Origin: Acidobacteriaceae bacterium
GTDB lineage: Bacteria; Acidobacteriota; Terriglobia; Terriglobales; Acidobacteriaceae
DNA length: 64,000 bases
Assembly: GCA_025360645.1 (NCBI GenBank)
Contig: JANYBT010000054.1
Span: 30,174 to 94,173 of the forward strand
Direction of reading: 5' to 3'
Numbering within the stretch: the first letter of the stretch is position 1; each line of letters starts with the position of its first letter. This document shows, in pieces, positions 9,761 through 19,598 of this stretch. Both the position numbers and the translations under genes were made by a program. Below the pieces are notes generated by a model. That model was not told where the DNA came from. It ran no database searches and saw nothing but the letters and a program-made list of their open reading frames with translations.

Positions 9761-11242
9761 ATGGCAGACGGAGTGAAGACGAAAGTACGCACTTATCAGA
9801 ACTACATTAACGGCGAGTTCGTCAGCAGCGCTTCAGGAAAAACGCTCGAGGTGATCGATCCCTCAACCGAAGAGGTGATGGCGCTCGCCCCCGACTCTGG
9901 CCCCGAAGACGTGAACCGCGCGGTGGCCGCCGCCAAGGCTGCTTTCGAACAAGGCCCGTGGGCCAGTTCGACTGCACAGGAACGTGGCCGCGTGCTGTTT
10001 CGCTTGGCGGAAAAGCTGCGGCAAAACGCTCCAATGCTGGCCGAGTTGGAATGCCGCAACACCGGCAAGCCGATTGTCGAAGCGGAGTTCGACATCAACG
10101 ATACGGCAACCTGCTTTGAATATTACGGGGGCATGGCGACCAAAGTGGTGGGCTATGTGAACCCGGTCCCCGACAATGCCATGAGCTTGACGCTGAAGGA
10201 GCCGGTCGGCGTGGCGGGGCAGATCATCCCGTGGAATTATCCGCTGATGATGGCGGCGTGGAAACTTGCGCCGGCGCTGGCGGCGGGGTGCACATGCATT
10301 CTGAAGCCAGCCGAGCAGACGCCGATCACCGCATTAGAAATGGCGGCATGGTTTACCGATGTGGGGCTGCCACCCGGCGTGGTCAACGTCATCGTCGGAT
10401 TTGGCGAGACATGTGGAGCGCCCCTGGTGCAGCACGCCGACGTGAACAAGATCGCGTTCACCGGCAGTGCGGCAGTGGGCAAGATCATCGTGAAGCAGGC
10501 GGCGGACACGGTGAAGCGCGTCACCCTTGAACTTGGAGGCAAGTCACCAAACATCTTTTTTGCGGATGCCGATTTTGAAGCGGCGATTGATGGCGCGCTG
10601 TTCGGTGTGTTCATCAACCAGGGCGAGGTCTGTTCCGCGGGCAGCCGGATCCTGGTGCAGAAGTCCATTTACAAGAAGTTTGTGGATGCGATGGCTGAGA
10701 AGGCGAAGATGATCAAACTCGGTGCGCCGCTGGATCGCGCCACCAAGATGGGGCCGCTGGTCAGTAAAGCGCAATTCGACCGTGTGTGCTCTTACCTTGA
10801 GCTCGGTAAGACGGAAGCCAAGGTGGCATCGGGAGGCGGGCGCGCAATGGAATTCAACAGGGGCTACTACGTTCAGCCTACCATCTTCTACGACGTCGAT
10901 AACAGTGCGCGGATCGCACGAGAAGAAATCTTCGGGCCAGTTGCTACGGTGATTCCGTTCGAAGACGAAAGAGACGCCATCAGGATTGCCAACGACTCTC
11001 CTTATGGGCTGGCCGCGGCGGTGTGGACTCGCGACATCTACAAAGCGATGCGCGCTGTTAAAGCGATACGCGCGGGAATTGTCTGGGTCAATCACATGCA
11101 ACCGACCTACGTGGAGGCTCCCTGGGGTGGGTACAAGCAATCCGGCTTCGGGCGTGAGCTGGGACCGTGGGGCATTGAGGACTATCTCGAAACCAAGCAA
11201 GTGTACATCAACCTGAACGAAGCTCCCATTGGATGGTACTGA
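9761..11242 (+). CDS. NAD(P)-dependent aldehyde dehydrogenase (aminobutyraldehyde/betaine aldehyde dehydrogenase type)
   Basis: A 493-residue member of the aldehyde dehydrogenase superfamily. The oxyanion Asn is in IIPWNYPLMM, the nucleotide-binding turn in FTGSAAVGK, the general-base Glu in LELGGKSPN and the catalytic Cys in NQGEVCSAGSR. FGPVATVIPF and the C-terminal GFGRELGPWGIEDYLETKQV are typical of the betaine/gamma-aminobutyraldehyde branch. The start is the ATG at 9761 with a strong AGGAGG; the frame stays open further upstream but overlaps the permease gene. It is followed one base later by the GABA-type aminotransferase. It would oxidise the aldehyde made by polyamine transamination or oxidation to an omega-amino acid. 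Confidence 0.9.
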   Translation: MADGVKTKVRTYQNYINGEFVSSASGKTLEVIDPSTEEVMALAPDSGPEDVNRAVAAAKAAFEQGPWASSTAQERGRVLFRLAEKLRQNAPMLAELECRNTGKPIVEAEFDINDTATCFEYYGGMATKVVGYVNPVPDNAMSLTLKEPVGVAGQIIPWNYPLMMAAWKLAPALAAGCTCILKPAEQTPITALEMAAWFTDVGLPPGVVNVIVGFGETCGAPLVQHADVNKIAFTGSAAVGKIIVKQAADTVKRVTLELGGKSPNIFFADADFEAAIDGALFGVFINQGEVCSAGSRILVQKSIYKKFVDAMAEKAKMIKLGAPLDRATKMGPLVSKAQFDRVCSYLELGKTEAKVASGGGRAMEFNRGYYVQPTIFYDVDNSARIAREEIFGPVATVIPFEDERDAIRIANDSPYGLAAAVWTRDIYKAMRAVKAIRAGIVWVNHMQPTYVEAPWGGYKQSGFGRELGPWGIEDYLETKQVYINLNEAPIGWY

Positions 11243-11243
11243 T

Positions 11244-12608
11244 ATGGCTACGATACAACTGCGTACCGCAATTCCGGGCCCGCGTTCGCAGGAGTTAATG
11301 CGGCGGCGCAATGCGGCAATCGTGCGGGGCGCGTTTCATGCTACGCCTGTGTTCATTGCAAAAGCCGAAGGGGCGGTCGTCGAAGATGTGGATGGCAACC
11401 GGCTGATTGATTTTGCGGGAGGCATTGGCTGCCTGAATACGGGCCATCGGGCGCCCACGGTCGTCGATGCAGTGCGGAAGCAGCTCGATCGTTTTCTCCA
11501 CACCAGTTTTAACGTCCTGCCGTATGAGAGCTATGTGGCCGTGGCGGAACGCTTGAACGCGATGACGCCGGGGAAGTTTGCCAAGAAGACTCTTCTCGTG
11601 AATACGGGAGCCGAAGCGGTGGAGAATGCCATCAAGATTGCTCGCTGCTACACCCATCGTCCGGCGGTGATTGCGTTTGAAGATGCGTTCCACGGCCGCA
11701 CCTACATGGCGATGGCCGCCACGAGCAAAACCCACCCTTACAAATCCGGCTTCGAGCCGTTTCCAGGCGAGGTCTACCGCATTCCCTTCGCATATTGCTA
11801 CCGCTGTTCCTATTCGCTGAAATATCCCTCGTGCGACATGTTGTGTGCGCGCCATCTGGAAGACACCTTCAAGCGCGTGGTGGCGGCAGAGGCGGTCGCC
11901 TGCGTAATTGTAGAGCCGATTTTGGGCGAGGGAGGATTCGTAACTCCTCCAGCGGAGTTCTTTCCCATCCTGCGTGAGATTTGCGATAGGCACGGCATTC
12001 TGCTCATCGCTGACGAAGTGCAGACGGGATTTGCGCGAACTGGCGCCATGTTTGCCTGTGAGCGCGTCGGCCTGGAACCTGACTTGATCACAATGGCAAA
12101 ATCGCTCACCGGGGGCTTGCCCATGGCTGCAGTGACGGGGCGCGCGGAAGTGATGGATGCCCCGGGAGTAGGCGGCCTGGGTGGGACCTTTAGCGGCAAC
12201 CCGCTTGCCTGCGAGGCTGCGCTGGCAGTGCTCGATATGATCGAGGCGGAAGACTTATCTGCGCGGGCCAATGAGCTGGGAGAGCGGTTCCGCATACGGG
12301 CCTCGCAGTGGCAGGCGAGATGGGATCTGGTCGGCGACGTGCGCGGCCTCGGCGCGATGCAGGCGTTTGAGTTGGTGCAGTCCCGCGTCAGCCGTCAGCC
12401 CGCGGAGGAACAGACCAGGCAATTGTCACAGTACTGCTACGAGCACGGGCTGGTGACCATCACTGCGGGCTCGTACGGAAACGTGCTTCGATTGCTAATG
12501 CCGCTAGTGATCACGGATGCGCAGATGGACGAGGCGCTGGATGTCCTCGAAGGCGGATTGTCGAACGTTGCGGAGAAGAAGGGCAACCTTGCGGTCCAGG
12601 CGGTATAG
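11244..12608 (+). CDS. gabT: 4-aminobutyrate aminotransferase-type class III aminotransferase
   Basis: About 454 residues, PLP-dependent. It has VNTGAEAVENAIKIAR (phosphate-binding loop), EDAFHGRTYMAMA, IADEVQTGFARTG (PLP ring Asp) and the lysine in LITMAKSLTGGLPMAAVTG. The protein carries a cysteine group between about residues 183 and 200 (CYRC...PSCDMLC) that is shared with many GABA aminotransferases, including archaeal ones; the pig enzyme has a [2Fe-2S] cluster at comparable cysteines. The ATG at 11244 follows the dehydrogenase stop by one base (TGATATG) and is preferred over a TTG at 11229. It would convert GABA or beta-alanine to the semialdehyde that the next gene oxidises. Confidence 0.87.
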   Translation: MATIQLRTAIPGPRSQELMRRRNAAIVRGAFHATPVFIAKAEGAVVEDVDGNRLIDFAGGIGCLNTGHRAPTVVDAVRKQLDRFLHTSFNVLPYESYVAVAERLNAMTPGKFAKKTLLVNTGAEAVENAIKIARCYTHRPAVIAFEDAFHGRTYMAMAATSKTHPYKSGFEPFPGEVYRIPFAYCYRCSYSLKYPSCDMLCARHLEDTFKRVVAAEAVACVIVEPILGEGGFVTPPAEFFPILREICDRHGILLIADEVQTGFARTGAMFACERVGLEPDLITMAKSLTGGLPMAAVTGRAEVMDAPGVGGLGGTFSGNPLACEAALAVLDMIEAEDLSARANELGERFRIRASQWQARWDLVGDVRGLGAMQAFELVQSRVSRQPAEEQTRQLSQYCYEHGLVTITAGSYGNVLRLLMPLVITDAQMDEALDVLEGGLSNVAEKKGNLAVQAV

Positions 12609-14075
12609 ATGAAAGTTCCGAACTACGTGAACGGCGAGTGGCGCGAGGCGACAGCGAGCGAGTGGCTTGACGTCGCCAATCCGGCTACCGCAGAGGTCAT
12701 TGCTCAGACGCCGCTAAGTGATGTCGCCGAGGCCATGCGCGCCATCGCTGCTGCGGAAGCTGCGTTTCCCGAGTGGCGGCGCACTCCAGCAGAAGACCGC
12801 ATTCAGCCCCTGTTCAAGCTCAAGCAACTTCTGGAACATCATATTGACGACTTTGCCCGCACCATCACGCAGGAAAATGGCAAGACCTTTGCCGAGGGAA
12901 AAGGCGAAATGCGGCGGGCCATCGAAAACGTAGAGGTGGCGTGCGGCATCCCGATGATGATGCAGGGCTACAACCTGGAAGATGTCGCGCGCGGCATTGA
13001 CGAGATAATGATCCGTCAGCCGCTCGGAGTTGTCGCTGCGATTACTCCATTCAACTTTCCCGGGATGATTCCGTTCTGGTTTCTGCCGTATGCGATTGCT
13101 TGCGGCAATACGCTAGTGATCAAACCCTCCGAGCGCGTGCCTTTGACCATGAAGCTTGCGTTTGAGCTTCTGGAAAAGACCGGTCTGCCGAAAGGCGTGG
13201 TCAATCTTGTGAATGGCGGGAAAACGGTAGTGAACACGCTGCTCGATGATCCCCGCGTGCGGGCCATCAGCTTTGTCGGTTCGACCCCGGTGGCTCGTTA
13301 CGTTTACGCCAGAGCGGGTGCCAACGGAAAGCGGGCGCAGTGCCAGGGCGGAGCCAAGAACCATGTCATTGTGCTGCCGGATGCCGACATGCCAATGGCG
13401 ACGCAAATCATTAGCGACAGCGCGTTTGGGTGCGCCGGACAGCGATGTCTGGCCGTGTCGGTCGCAGTCACGGTGGGCGAGGCGCAACAAACCTTTCGCG
13501 ATTCCATCACGGATGCGGCGGCCAACCTGCGCGTCGGCAATGGCCTCGAGGAAGGCGTGCAGATGGGGCCGGTCATTTCGCACCAGAGCAAAGATCGCAT
13601 TGAAAACCTGATTGGCTTGGGACAGAAGCAAGGCGCTAGGGTTGTGATCGACGGCAGAAACGCGAGTGTGTCGCAGTATGAGCGCGGCAATTTCGTCAGG
13701 CCGACAATTCTCGACAACGTTCCCAGTTCGAGTGAGTTGGTGGACACGGAAATCTTCGGGCCAGTCCTGAGCTTGGTGCACGCCAATGACTTGGACGAGG
13801 CGATGGACTTCCTGCATCGCAGCGCATTCGGGAACCAGGCGTCGCTGTTTACCTCTAGCGGGTCGGCGGCGCGCCGCTTCCGCTACGATGCGCCGGCGGG
13901 CAATATTGGCATCAACATTGGTGTAGCCGCTCCCATGGCATATTTTCCTTTCAGTGGCTGGAAAGACAGCTTCTTCGGAATCATGCATGGACAGGGACGC
14001 GACGCTGTGGAGTTTTATACGGAAAAGAAAGTTGTCGTCGAGCGCTGGTCCAGGGAACACTCGCGCAAGTTCTGA
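12609..14075 (+). CDS. mmsA: CoA-acylating methylmalonate-semialdehyde dehydrogenase
   Basis: A 488-residue aldehyde dehydrogenase of the MmsA/IolA type, which converts methylmalonate or malonate semialdehyde plus CoA to propionyl-CoA or acetyl-CoA. Diagnostic features are [34 protein letters not shown] in place of the usual ELGGKS, the catalytic Cys in [12 protein letters not shown], and [12 protein letters not shown] near the C-terminus. The ATG follows the aminotransferase stop immediately (TAGATG), showing tight coupling. In this setting malonate semialdehyde from beta-alanine is the likely substrate, giving acetyl-CoA. Confidence 0.92.
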   Translation: MKVPNYVNGEWREATASEWLDVANPATAEVIAQTPLSDVAEAMRAIAAAEAAFPEWRRTPAEDRIQPLFKLKQLLEHHIDDFARTITQENGKTFAEGKGEMRRAIENVEVACGIPMMMQGYNLEDVARGIDEIMIRQPLGVVAAITPFNFPGMIPFWFLPYAIACGNTLVIKPSERVPLTMKLAFELLEKTGLPKGVVNLVNGGKTVVNTLLDDPRVRAISFVGSTPVARYVYARAGANGKRAQCQGGAKNHVIVLPDADMPMATQIISDSAFGCAGQRCLAVSVAVTVGEAQQTFRDSITDAAANLRVGNGLEEGVQMGPVISHQSKDRIENLIGLGQKQGARVVIDGRNASVSQYERGNFVRPTILDNVPSSSELVDTEIFGPVLSLVHANDLDEAMDFLHRSAFGNQASLFTSSGSAARRFRYDAPAGNIGINIGVAAPMAYFPFSGWKDSFFGIMHGQGRDAVEFYTEKKVVVERWSREHSRKF

Positions 14076-14126
14076 CCCAAGGCTCGACTGAGGTAAATAT
14101 ATTTCTGGATCTCGATGAGGCAATCA

Positions 14127-15461
14127 ATGACAACTTCGACAGATGTCCGGCCCATGACCGGTGAGGAAATCGTTTCGCTCACCAAGAAACACACCTTGTT
14201 CGAATGGTCGGCGCAGTCGAAGGTCGATCCCATTCCAGTGGCGCGCGCGAAGGGCATCTATTTCTGGACGCCGGAAGGCAAGCGCTTCATTGATTTCAAC
14301 AGTCAACTGATGAGTGTCAACATCGGCCACGCTGATCCGCGCGTAGTGCAGGCGATCAGCGAGCAGGCGGCCACCTTGGCCTATGCCAATCCTTTCATGG
14401 CGACTGAGCCGCGGGCGCGCCTAGGTGCCAAGCTAGCGGAAATCACGCCGGGCGACATCGACACTTTCTTCTTCACCAACGGCGGCGCGGAAGCCAACGA
14501 GAACGCAATCAAAATTGCGCGCTTTTTTACCGGGCGACACAAGGTCATGGCGCGTTACCGCTCCTATCATGGCGCGACGGCGGGGAGCATCAGTCTGACG
14601 GGCGACCCGCGGCGCTGGGCGGCTGAGCCCGGCATTCCCGGCGTGGTGCGCGTGCTCGATCCTTACCACGGCATTGAGCGCGGATGGGAATCCGCCGAGT
14701 CGTCTCTGGCCATGATTGAAGAGATTATTCAGCTCGAAGGGCCGCACACCATCGCCGCGTTTTTTCTGGAGACGGTCACCGGCACCAATGGCATTCTGGT
14801 CCCGCCTGACGGCTACATGCAGGGCGTCCGTGAGTTGTGCACCAAATATGGCATTCTGATGGTTGCCGACGAAGTGATGTCGGGCTTTGGCCGCACCGGC
14901 GAGTGGTTCGCCATTGATCATTGGAAGGTTGTACCCGACATGATCTGCATGGCCAAGGGACTGACCAGCAGCTATCTGCCGCTGGGTGCGGTCGGGATGC
15001 GGCATCACATCGCTCAGCACTTCAACGATAAAGTGTTCTACGGCGGCTTGACCTACAACAGTCATCCCATGGGATGCGCCGCTGCGCTAGCCACGATTCG
15101 GGTGTATGAGGAAGACAATCTAATTGAAAACGCACGCCAGATGGGCGCGGTGATGAAGTCGTTGATGGCGGAGTTGCAAGCGAAACATCCGTCGGTGGGA
15201 GCGGTGCGAAGCATCGGCTTGTTCGGGATTGTAGAGCTGGTGCGTAACCGCGCGACCCGTGAACCCATGGCGCCATTCAACGGTACCGCGCCGGAAATGG
15301 CGGCGTTGGGAAAATTCTTTCGCGAGAACGGTCTCTTCACCCTGGTGCGCTGGAACGCGTTCTACACCAATCCTCCGCTGTGCATCAACCAGGAGCAGAT
15401 CCGCGAAGCCTTCGCCATCATTGATCGCGGGCTGGAGATCACGGATCAGGCTGTGGTGTAA
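14127..15461 (+). CDS. Class III aminotransferase (beta-alanine/taurine--pyruvate aminotransferase type)
   Basis: About 444 residues, PLP-dependent. FFTNGGAEANENAIKIARFF, YRSYHGATAGSISLTGDPRR, MVADEVMSGFGRTG and the lysine in MICMAKGLTSSYLPLGAVG place it with omega-amino acid:pyruvate and taurine:pyruvate aminotransferases. There are two in-frame ATGs, at 14115 and 14127. The second has GAGG six bases upstream and is preferred. It is the last gene of the rightward amine-catabolic series and gives the cluster three different class III aminotransferases. With MmsA upstream it would complete beta-alanine conversion to malonate semialdehyde (inference). Confidence 0.85.
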   Translation: MTTSTDVRPMTGEEIVSLTKKHTLFEWSAQSKVDPIPVARAKGIYFWTPEGKRFIDFNSQLMSVNIGHADPRVVQAISEQAATLAYANPFMATEPRARLGAKLAEITPGDIDTFFFTNGGAEANENAIKIARFFTGRHKVMARYRSYHGATAGSISLTGDPRRWAAEPGIPGVVRVLDPYHGIERGWESAESSLAMIEEIIQLEGPHTIAAFFLETVTGTNGILVPPDGYMQGVRELCTKYGILMVADEVMSGFGRTGEWFAIDHWKVVPDMICMAKGLTSSYLPLGAVGMRHHIAQHFNDKVFYGGLTYNSHPMGCAAALATIRVYEEDNLIENARQMGAVMKSLMAELQAKHPSVGAVRSIGLFGIVELVRNRATREPMAPFNGTAPEMAALGKFFRENGLFTLVRWNAFYTNPPLCINQEQIREAFAIIDRGLEITDQAVV

Positions 15462-15586
15462 GCCGCGGCGATATTGCTTCTACCTGAAGGCGCCGCGTAA
15501 TTCTATCGGCCGTAGCCATGTGCGGCGGCCAGTCACTCGTCCATTGGCCCGCACCCCGCGCCCGAATCTTGCCGCACTCCCGCTAA

Positions 15587-16735
15587 CTACTTCTCCAGTC
15601 GGTTGTACTTCTTCAGTACCTCGCGCAGGCGGTCATGCGGCAGGGCGATGACGGTGCGGCCATTGACGCCAGTCATCGTCTCCGCCGCTACCATGGCGTT
15701 GATCACTGCTTCTTCGGTAGCTTGCACGGTTGCCAGAAAGACCGGGTTCAATTGCTCGTTGGGAAGCATCTTGAGTTCGCGCACGCCCTTGGTTAGGCCT
15801 GCCCCAGGATTGGCGGTCGAGAATGCGATGAAGATGTCGCCGGAACCGTCACCCGAAAAGCTTCCGTTGCGACCCAATCCCAGCGCAACTCGCCGAGCCA
15901 CACGCTTCAATTGCGTAGGAATCAGCGGAGCATCGGTGGCGACCACCACAATAATGGAGCCGACATCGTCATTGCGGACCGTGTGGTCGGTAATTTCGCG
16001 GCCCACCGGCACGCCGGCGATGCGCAACTGGTTCCGCCATCCGTAATTGCATTGCACCAGCACACCCACGGTGTAGCCGCCGAACTTGGCATCCAGCACG
16101 CGCGACGACGTCCCAATGCCGCCCTTGAATTCGTTGCAAATCATACCCGTCCCGCCACCGACGTTCCCCTCCTCCACCGCGCCTCCGTGCGCGCTTTCGA
16201 TGGCGTGGATAGCATGTTCCGGCTTGACGTGGAAGCCGTTGGCGTCGTTCAGGTCACCGTCCCAGGTCTCCGCCACTACCGGCAACGACCAGAAGTAGCC
16301 TTCCTCATCGGCGGGAGCTTTCTTTACCCGCCATTGGATCACTGCATCCCGCACCACTCCGACGCTGTGGGTGTTGGTGATCATCACCGGGCCGTCCAGG
16401 AAGCCAAGGTCCTCCACCGCCGTCGTTCCCGTCATCTCGCCGTTGCCGTTCAGGGTGAACCATCCCGCAAAAACCTGATCAGTGGGGTCTTTCCCACGCG
16501 GTAGCACGGCGGTCACTCCGGTGCGGACTACTCCCGCGACCACGCCCGGTTTCCCCTCGCCCGAAATCAGCGTAGTGTGACCCACCTCCACGCCCTTCAC
16601 ATCGGTGATGGCATTGAACGGGCCGGGTTTGCCATCAAAAGGCACCCCAAGGTCGCGTGCGCGCGGCTTTGTTTGCGCCATCAATCCGGCACAGAGCGTG
16701 AGAGCGAGCACAGGGATCAGGCGAATTGTGGACAT
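15587..16735 (-). CDS. P1-family (S58, DmpA-type) self-processing aminopeptidase, exported
   Basis: A 382-residue precursor with a signal peptide (IRLIPVLALTLCAGLMAQ). Family hallmarks are GPFNAITDVKGVEVGHTTL, VGGGTGMICNEFKGGIGTSS and VGSIIVVVATDAPLIPTQL. In DmpA and beta-peptidyl aminopeptidases the precursor is cleaved before the Ser of a G-S-I-I-V motif, and that Ser becomes the nucleophile; here this is Gly259/Ser260. The start at 16735 has AGGAG five bases upstream, and an open upstream extension was discarded because it would hide the signal peptide. It releases N-terminal D- or beta-amino acids from peptides, which could supply the adjacent omega-amino acid pathway. It is convergent with the aminotransferase gene. 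Confidence 0.9.
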   Translation of the reverse strand: MSTIRLIPVLALTLCAGLMAQTKPRARDLGVPFDGKPGPFNAITDVKGVEVGHTTLISGEGKPGVVAGVVRTGVTAVLPRGKDPTDQVFAGWFTLNGNGEMTGTTAVEDLGFLDGPVMITNTHSVGVVRDAVIQWRVKKAPADEEGYFWSLPVVAETWDGDLNDANGFHVKPEHAIHAIESAHGGAVEEGNVGGGTGMICNEFKGGIGTSSRVLDAKFGGYTVGVLVQCNYGWRNQLRIAGVPVGREITDHTVRNDDVGSIIVVVATDAPLIPTQLKRVARRVALGLGRNGSFSGDGSGDIFIAFSTANPGAGLTKGVRELKMLPNEQLNPVFLATVQATEEAVINAMVAAETMTGVNGRTVIALPHDRLREVLKKYNRLEK

Positions 16736-16779
16736 AAGGCTCCTGCTAGGAAATACTGTCTGGTTGAAGAATGAGCAGT

Positions 16780-17310
16780 TTACCAGCCCATGCGTTCGCG
16801 CAAGCTGGTGATGTGGGCGACGTGATGCCGGTTGTGCCATGAGTACAAGGCCAGATTCTTTTCCAGGCTGACGATGCCGAGTGCAGGGTGCCGAAACGTG
16901 TGCTTCCATTCGTTGGAATCGATGTTGCGAAGCATCAGGCTCCAGCGGTGATGCAAAGCGTCGATGAGGCTCAGGGAAATTTCAATCGGAGCGGTGCGCG
17001 CTTCTTCGAGCTCAGCCCAACGTCCTTCTTCGTACGGCTTGATGGTTGGTTCTTCTTCTGTGAGCGCCAGCTTGAACCGGATGTAAGCGTTCATGTGGCT
17101 GTCGGGCAGGTGATGCGCCACCTGACGTACGGTCCAGCCTTCGGGACGATGGGGCGTGTCCAGTTGCGCTTCGTTCAGACTACTGACGGCAGCGCGCAGC
17201 CGGGTTGGAAGGTTCTCAATCTCGCTTAAATGCTTCTGGCGCGCTTCGTCTGTTAGGACGCCCTCAAAAGAAAATTTGCCAATGGGATAGCGCAGGTCGT
17301 GCTCGGGCAT
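16780..17310 (-). CDS. DinB/YfiT-like putative metal-dependent hydrolase
   Basis: A 176-residue four-helix-bundle protein of the DinB superfamily, YfiT/BstA branch. The N-terminus (LRYPIGKFSFEG), GWTVRQVAHHLPDSHMN (first metal His) and YSWHNRHHVAHIT (His pair) match YfiT, whose Bacillus relatives are metal-dependent thiol transferases acting with bacillithiol. The ATG is at 17310 with GGAG upstream. It reads in the same direction as the P1 peptidase gene, 44 bases away. The actual thiol or substrate here is unknown. Confidence 0.85.
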   Translation of the reverse strand: MPEHDLRYPIGKFSFEGVLTDEARQKHLSEIENLPTRLRAAVSSLNEAQLDTPHRPEGWTVRQVAHHLPDSHMNAYIRFKLALTEEEPTIKPYEEGRWAELEEARTAPIEISLSLIDALHHRWSLMLRNIDSNEWKHTFRHPALGIVSLEKNLALYSWHNRHHVAHITSLRERMGW

Positions 17311-17618
17311 AATCGCTCCAAGGGTGAAATAGTTTGTGACGATGAGGTGACCCTCACCACCTTCATTGTAGGCGACATCCGCTCTGCTCCATCGCTCGTC
17401 ATGCTGTCAGTCATTGCGCCGCCTGATTCGCCGATCGCCGAATGGATCGCCTAACGACCACCGACGAACGACGAACGCCAACATCTGCCCGCTGCCTGCT
17501 TCGAGTTGCAGAAAGCGGCATTCTCTCCCTTCGGCATACAATACAGTCAACTTCCAGGCTGGCGCATGGGCGCTCACACAAGTCCCCGCCCCCTGAAAAT
17601 CAAGGACTTGCTGAATTC
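17311..17618. other. Intergenic region between the YfiT-like gene and mrdA
   Basis: About 308 bases between divergently read genes. A short direct repeat ACGAACGACGAACG lies near 17463-17476. A TACAAT hexamer at 17537-17542 could be a -10 element for mrdA, but no convincing -35 lies 16-18 bases upstream. No RNA gene or further coding region is supported. Confidence 0.4.
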
Positions 17619-19583
17619 ATGCTCGACCGGGATGACAAAGTATCTTCCTTCAGGCTGACCGCGATTCAATATGGACTCCTGTTCATTTTCCTGGTGCTGG
17701 CCTATGGGTTGTGGCGGCTGCAAGTGGTGCAGAGCAATCTGTACGCCGGCTTGGCCGAAAAGAACCGCATCCGCAATGTGCCCATCCTCGCTCCCCGTGG
17801 CAAGCTGCTTGACCGCGAAGGCCGCGTCATCGTGGACAACTACCCTTCGTTTTCAGCACTGATATTGCGGGACTCGGCACGGGACCTGATCGGCGACGCG
17901 GACCTAATTGCTCAGGGCTTGCACCTGAATCCCGACGATCTGCGCGAACGCATCCGTCGCTTCGACGGCTTGCCCACCTATGAGCCCATCTTCATCAAAG
18001 ACGACATCACCCCTGATGAACTGGCGTTCATTGACTCGCACCGCAACGAACTCCCCGCCCTGGACGTGATCATGGCGCACCGACGCCTTTATCCCAAGAG
18101 CGGGTTCATGGCGCACTTGATCGGCTACGTCGGCCAAGTCACCGACAACATGCTCAACCAGCCCCAGTTCGAGAACTACAACCCGGGCGACGTAGTGGGT
18201 GTTTCCGGAGTCGAGAAGCAATACAACCAGATTTTGATGGGACAAAACGGCTCGCGGCGGGCCATTGTGAACAGCCGCGGCAGAGAAGTGGGACACCTCG
18301 ATGAGACCCCTGCGACACCCGGTAAACAGCTCAAGTTAAGCATTGACCTTGACCTGCAAATTGCTGCGGAAGAGGCACTTGATGGGAAGAATGGAGCGAT
18401 CGTTGCCATGGATCCACGCAACGGCGAAATCCTCGCCATGGTGAGCCGCCCGACCTTCGATCCCAATGACTTTGCCGTGCACATCACGCGCGACGAGTGG
18501 ACAAAACTCACTACCGACGAGAACCACCCCCTGCTGAACAAAGCCATCCAGGCGCAACTCGCTCCCGGCTCGGTGTTTAAGATCATCATGGCGACGGCGG
18601 GACTGCAAGAAGGTATTGCCCAAGACCTGAAAGTGGTGTGCCACGGCGGCGGAACGTTTTACGGGCGCTTCTTCAAGTGCTGGATTGCGGCGCAGCACAG
18701 TTCGCACGGCGTAGTCGAGATCAGCCGAGGTATTTACCAATCCTGCGACGTGTTCTTTTACACTCTGGCGGAGCGGTTGGGGATCGGGCGCATTGCCCAA
18801 TATGCGACGGCCTTCGGGTTGGGACAGAAAACGCACATCGACTTGCCGCAAGAAGCCAGCGGCTTGATGCCGTCAGAGGAGTGGAAGATCCGCAACTTCA
18901 ACCAGAAGTGGTACGCGGGAGAAACCATCTCGGTGGGCATTGGCCAGGGTGCCGTGGCAGTTACGCCCGTTCAACTGGCGCGGGCGATCGGCGGGATCGC
19001 GAGCGGTGGAGTGATGCATCGTCCGCATGTGCTGCTGGCCCGGGAACTGCCTGACAACATGATTCCGGCGCAAGACTCGAGCAATGTGGTCCGAGTGCCG
19101 ATTGATCCTAAAAATTGGGAGATCATCACGAACGCGATGGCCAACGTGCCTTCCCCGCTTGGCACGGCGAATAGCGCCCACTTGCAAGGAATTGATTTCG
19201 CCGGCAAGACGGGCAGTGCACAGACCGTCAGCAACGATGCACGAAAAATCCTGACTAGTGCCAAGTACAAAGACAATGCCTGGTTCGTGGGTGTGACCCC
19301 GCGCCGCAACCCGGAAATCGTCGTCGCCGTGCTATTTGAGGGCGGAGAGCACGGACAGTTTGCAGCCCGCATTGCAGCTCAGGTGGTGAAGGCGTACGTG
19401 GAGAAACAGCGCCGCCTGCCGACCAAGCTTGCCCAAGCCGGACAACCCGTCGAGATGGCAGGCCTGTGGAACCAACCGCCCGCTCATGACGGCGAAACTC
19501 CCGGCCTCAAGGGCGCACGATTCCACATTCCTTTGGTGCGACGCATGGCGCCGCCAGCGGCTGCCGCCCCAGGGTTGCACTGA
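17619..19583 (+). CDS. mrdA: Penicillin-binding protein 2, elongasome transpeptidase
   Basis: About 654 residues. A single membrane anchor (YGLLFIFLVLAYGLWRLQVV) is followed by the PBP dimerisation domain (RGKLLDREGRVIVDNYPSFS) and the transpeptidase domain. Active-site motifs are S318-V-F-K321 (SxxK), S375-C-D377 (SxD, as in E. coli PBP2) and K530-T-G. GYVGQV and YNQILMGQNGSRR are PBP2-like. It cross-links peptidoglycan during cell elongation together with RodA, encoded 15 bases downstream. The start chosen (ATG 17619) puts a short cytoplasmic tail before the anchor. The frame is open to 17442, but the extra residues look non-coding. mreBCD is not in the window. Confidence 0.93.
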   Translation: MLDRDDKVSSFRLTAIQYGLLFIFLVLAYGLWRLQVVQSNLYAGLAEKNRIRNVPILAPRGKLLDREGRVIVDNYPSFSALILRDSARDLIGDADLIAQGLHLNPDDLRERIRRFDGLPTYEPIFIKDDITPDELAFIDSHRNELPALDVIMAHRRLYPKSGFMAHLIGYVGQVTDNMLNQPQFENYNPGDVVGVSGVEKQYNQILMGQNGSRRAIVNSRGREVGHLDETPATPGKQLKLSIDLDLQIAAEEALDGKNGAIVAMDPRNGEILAMVSRPTFDPNDFAVHITRDEWTKLTTDENHPLLNKAIQAQLAPGSVFKIIMATAGLQEGIAQDLKVVCHGGGTFYGRFFKCWIAAQHSSHGVVEISRGIYQSCDVFFYTLAERLGIGRIAQYATAFGLGQKTHIDLPQEASGLMPSEEWKIRNFNQKWYAGETISVGIGQGAVAVTPVQLARAIGGIASGGVMHRPHVLLARELPDNMIPAQDSSNVVRVPIDPKNWEIITNAMANVPSPLGTANSAHLQGIDFAGKTGSAQTVSNDARKILTSAKYKDNAWFVGVTPRRNPEIVVAVLFEGGEHGQFAARIAAQVVKAYVEKQRRLPTKLAQAGQPVEMAGLWNQPPAHDGETPGLKGARFHIPLVRRMAPPAAAAPGLH

Positions 19584-19598
19584 GGTGGCAAGACTACT

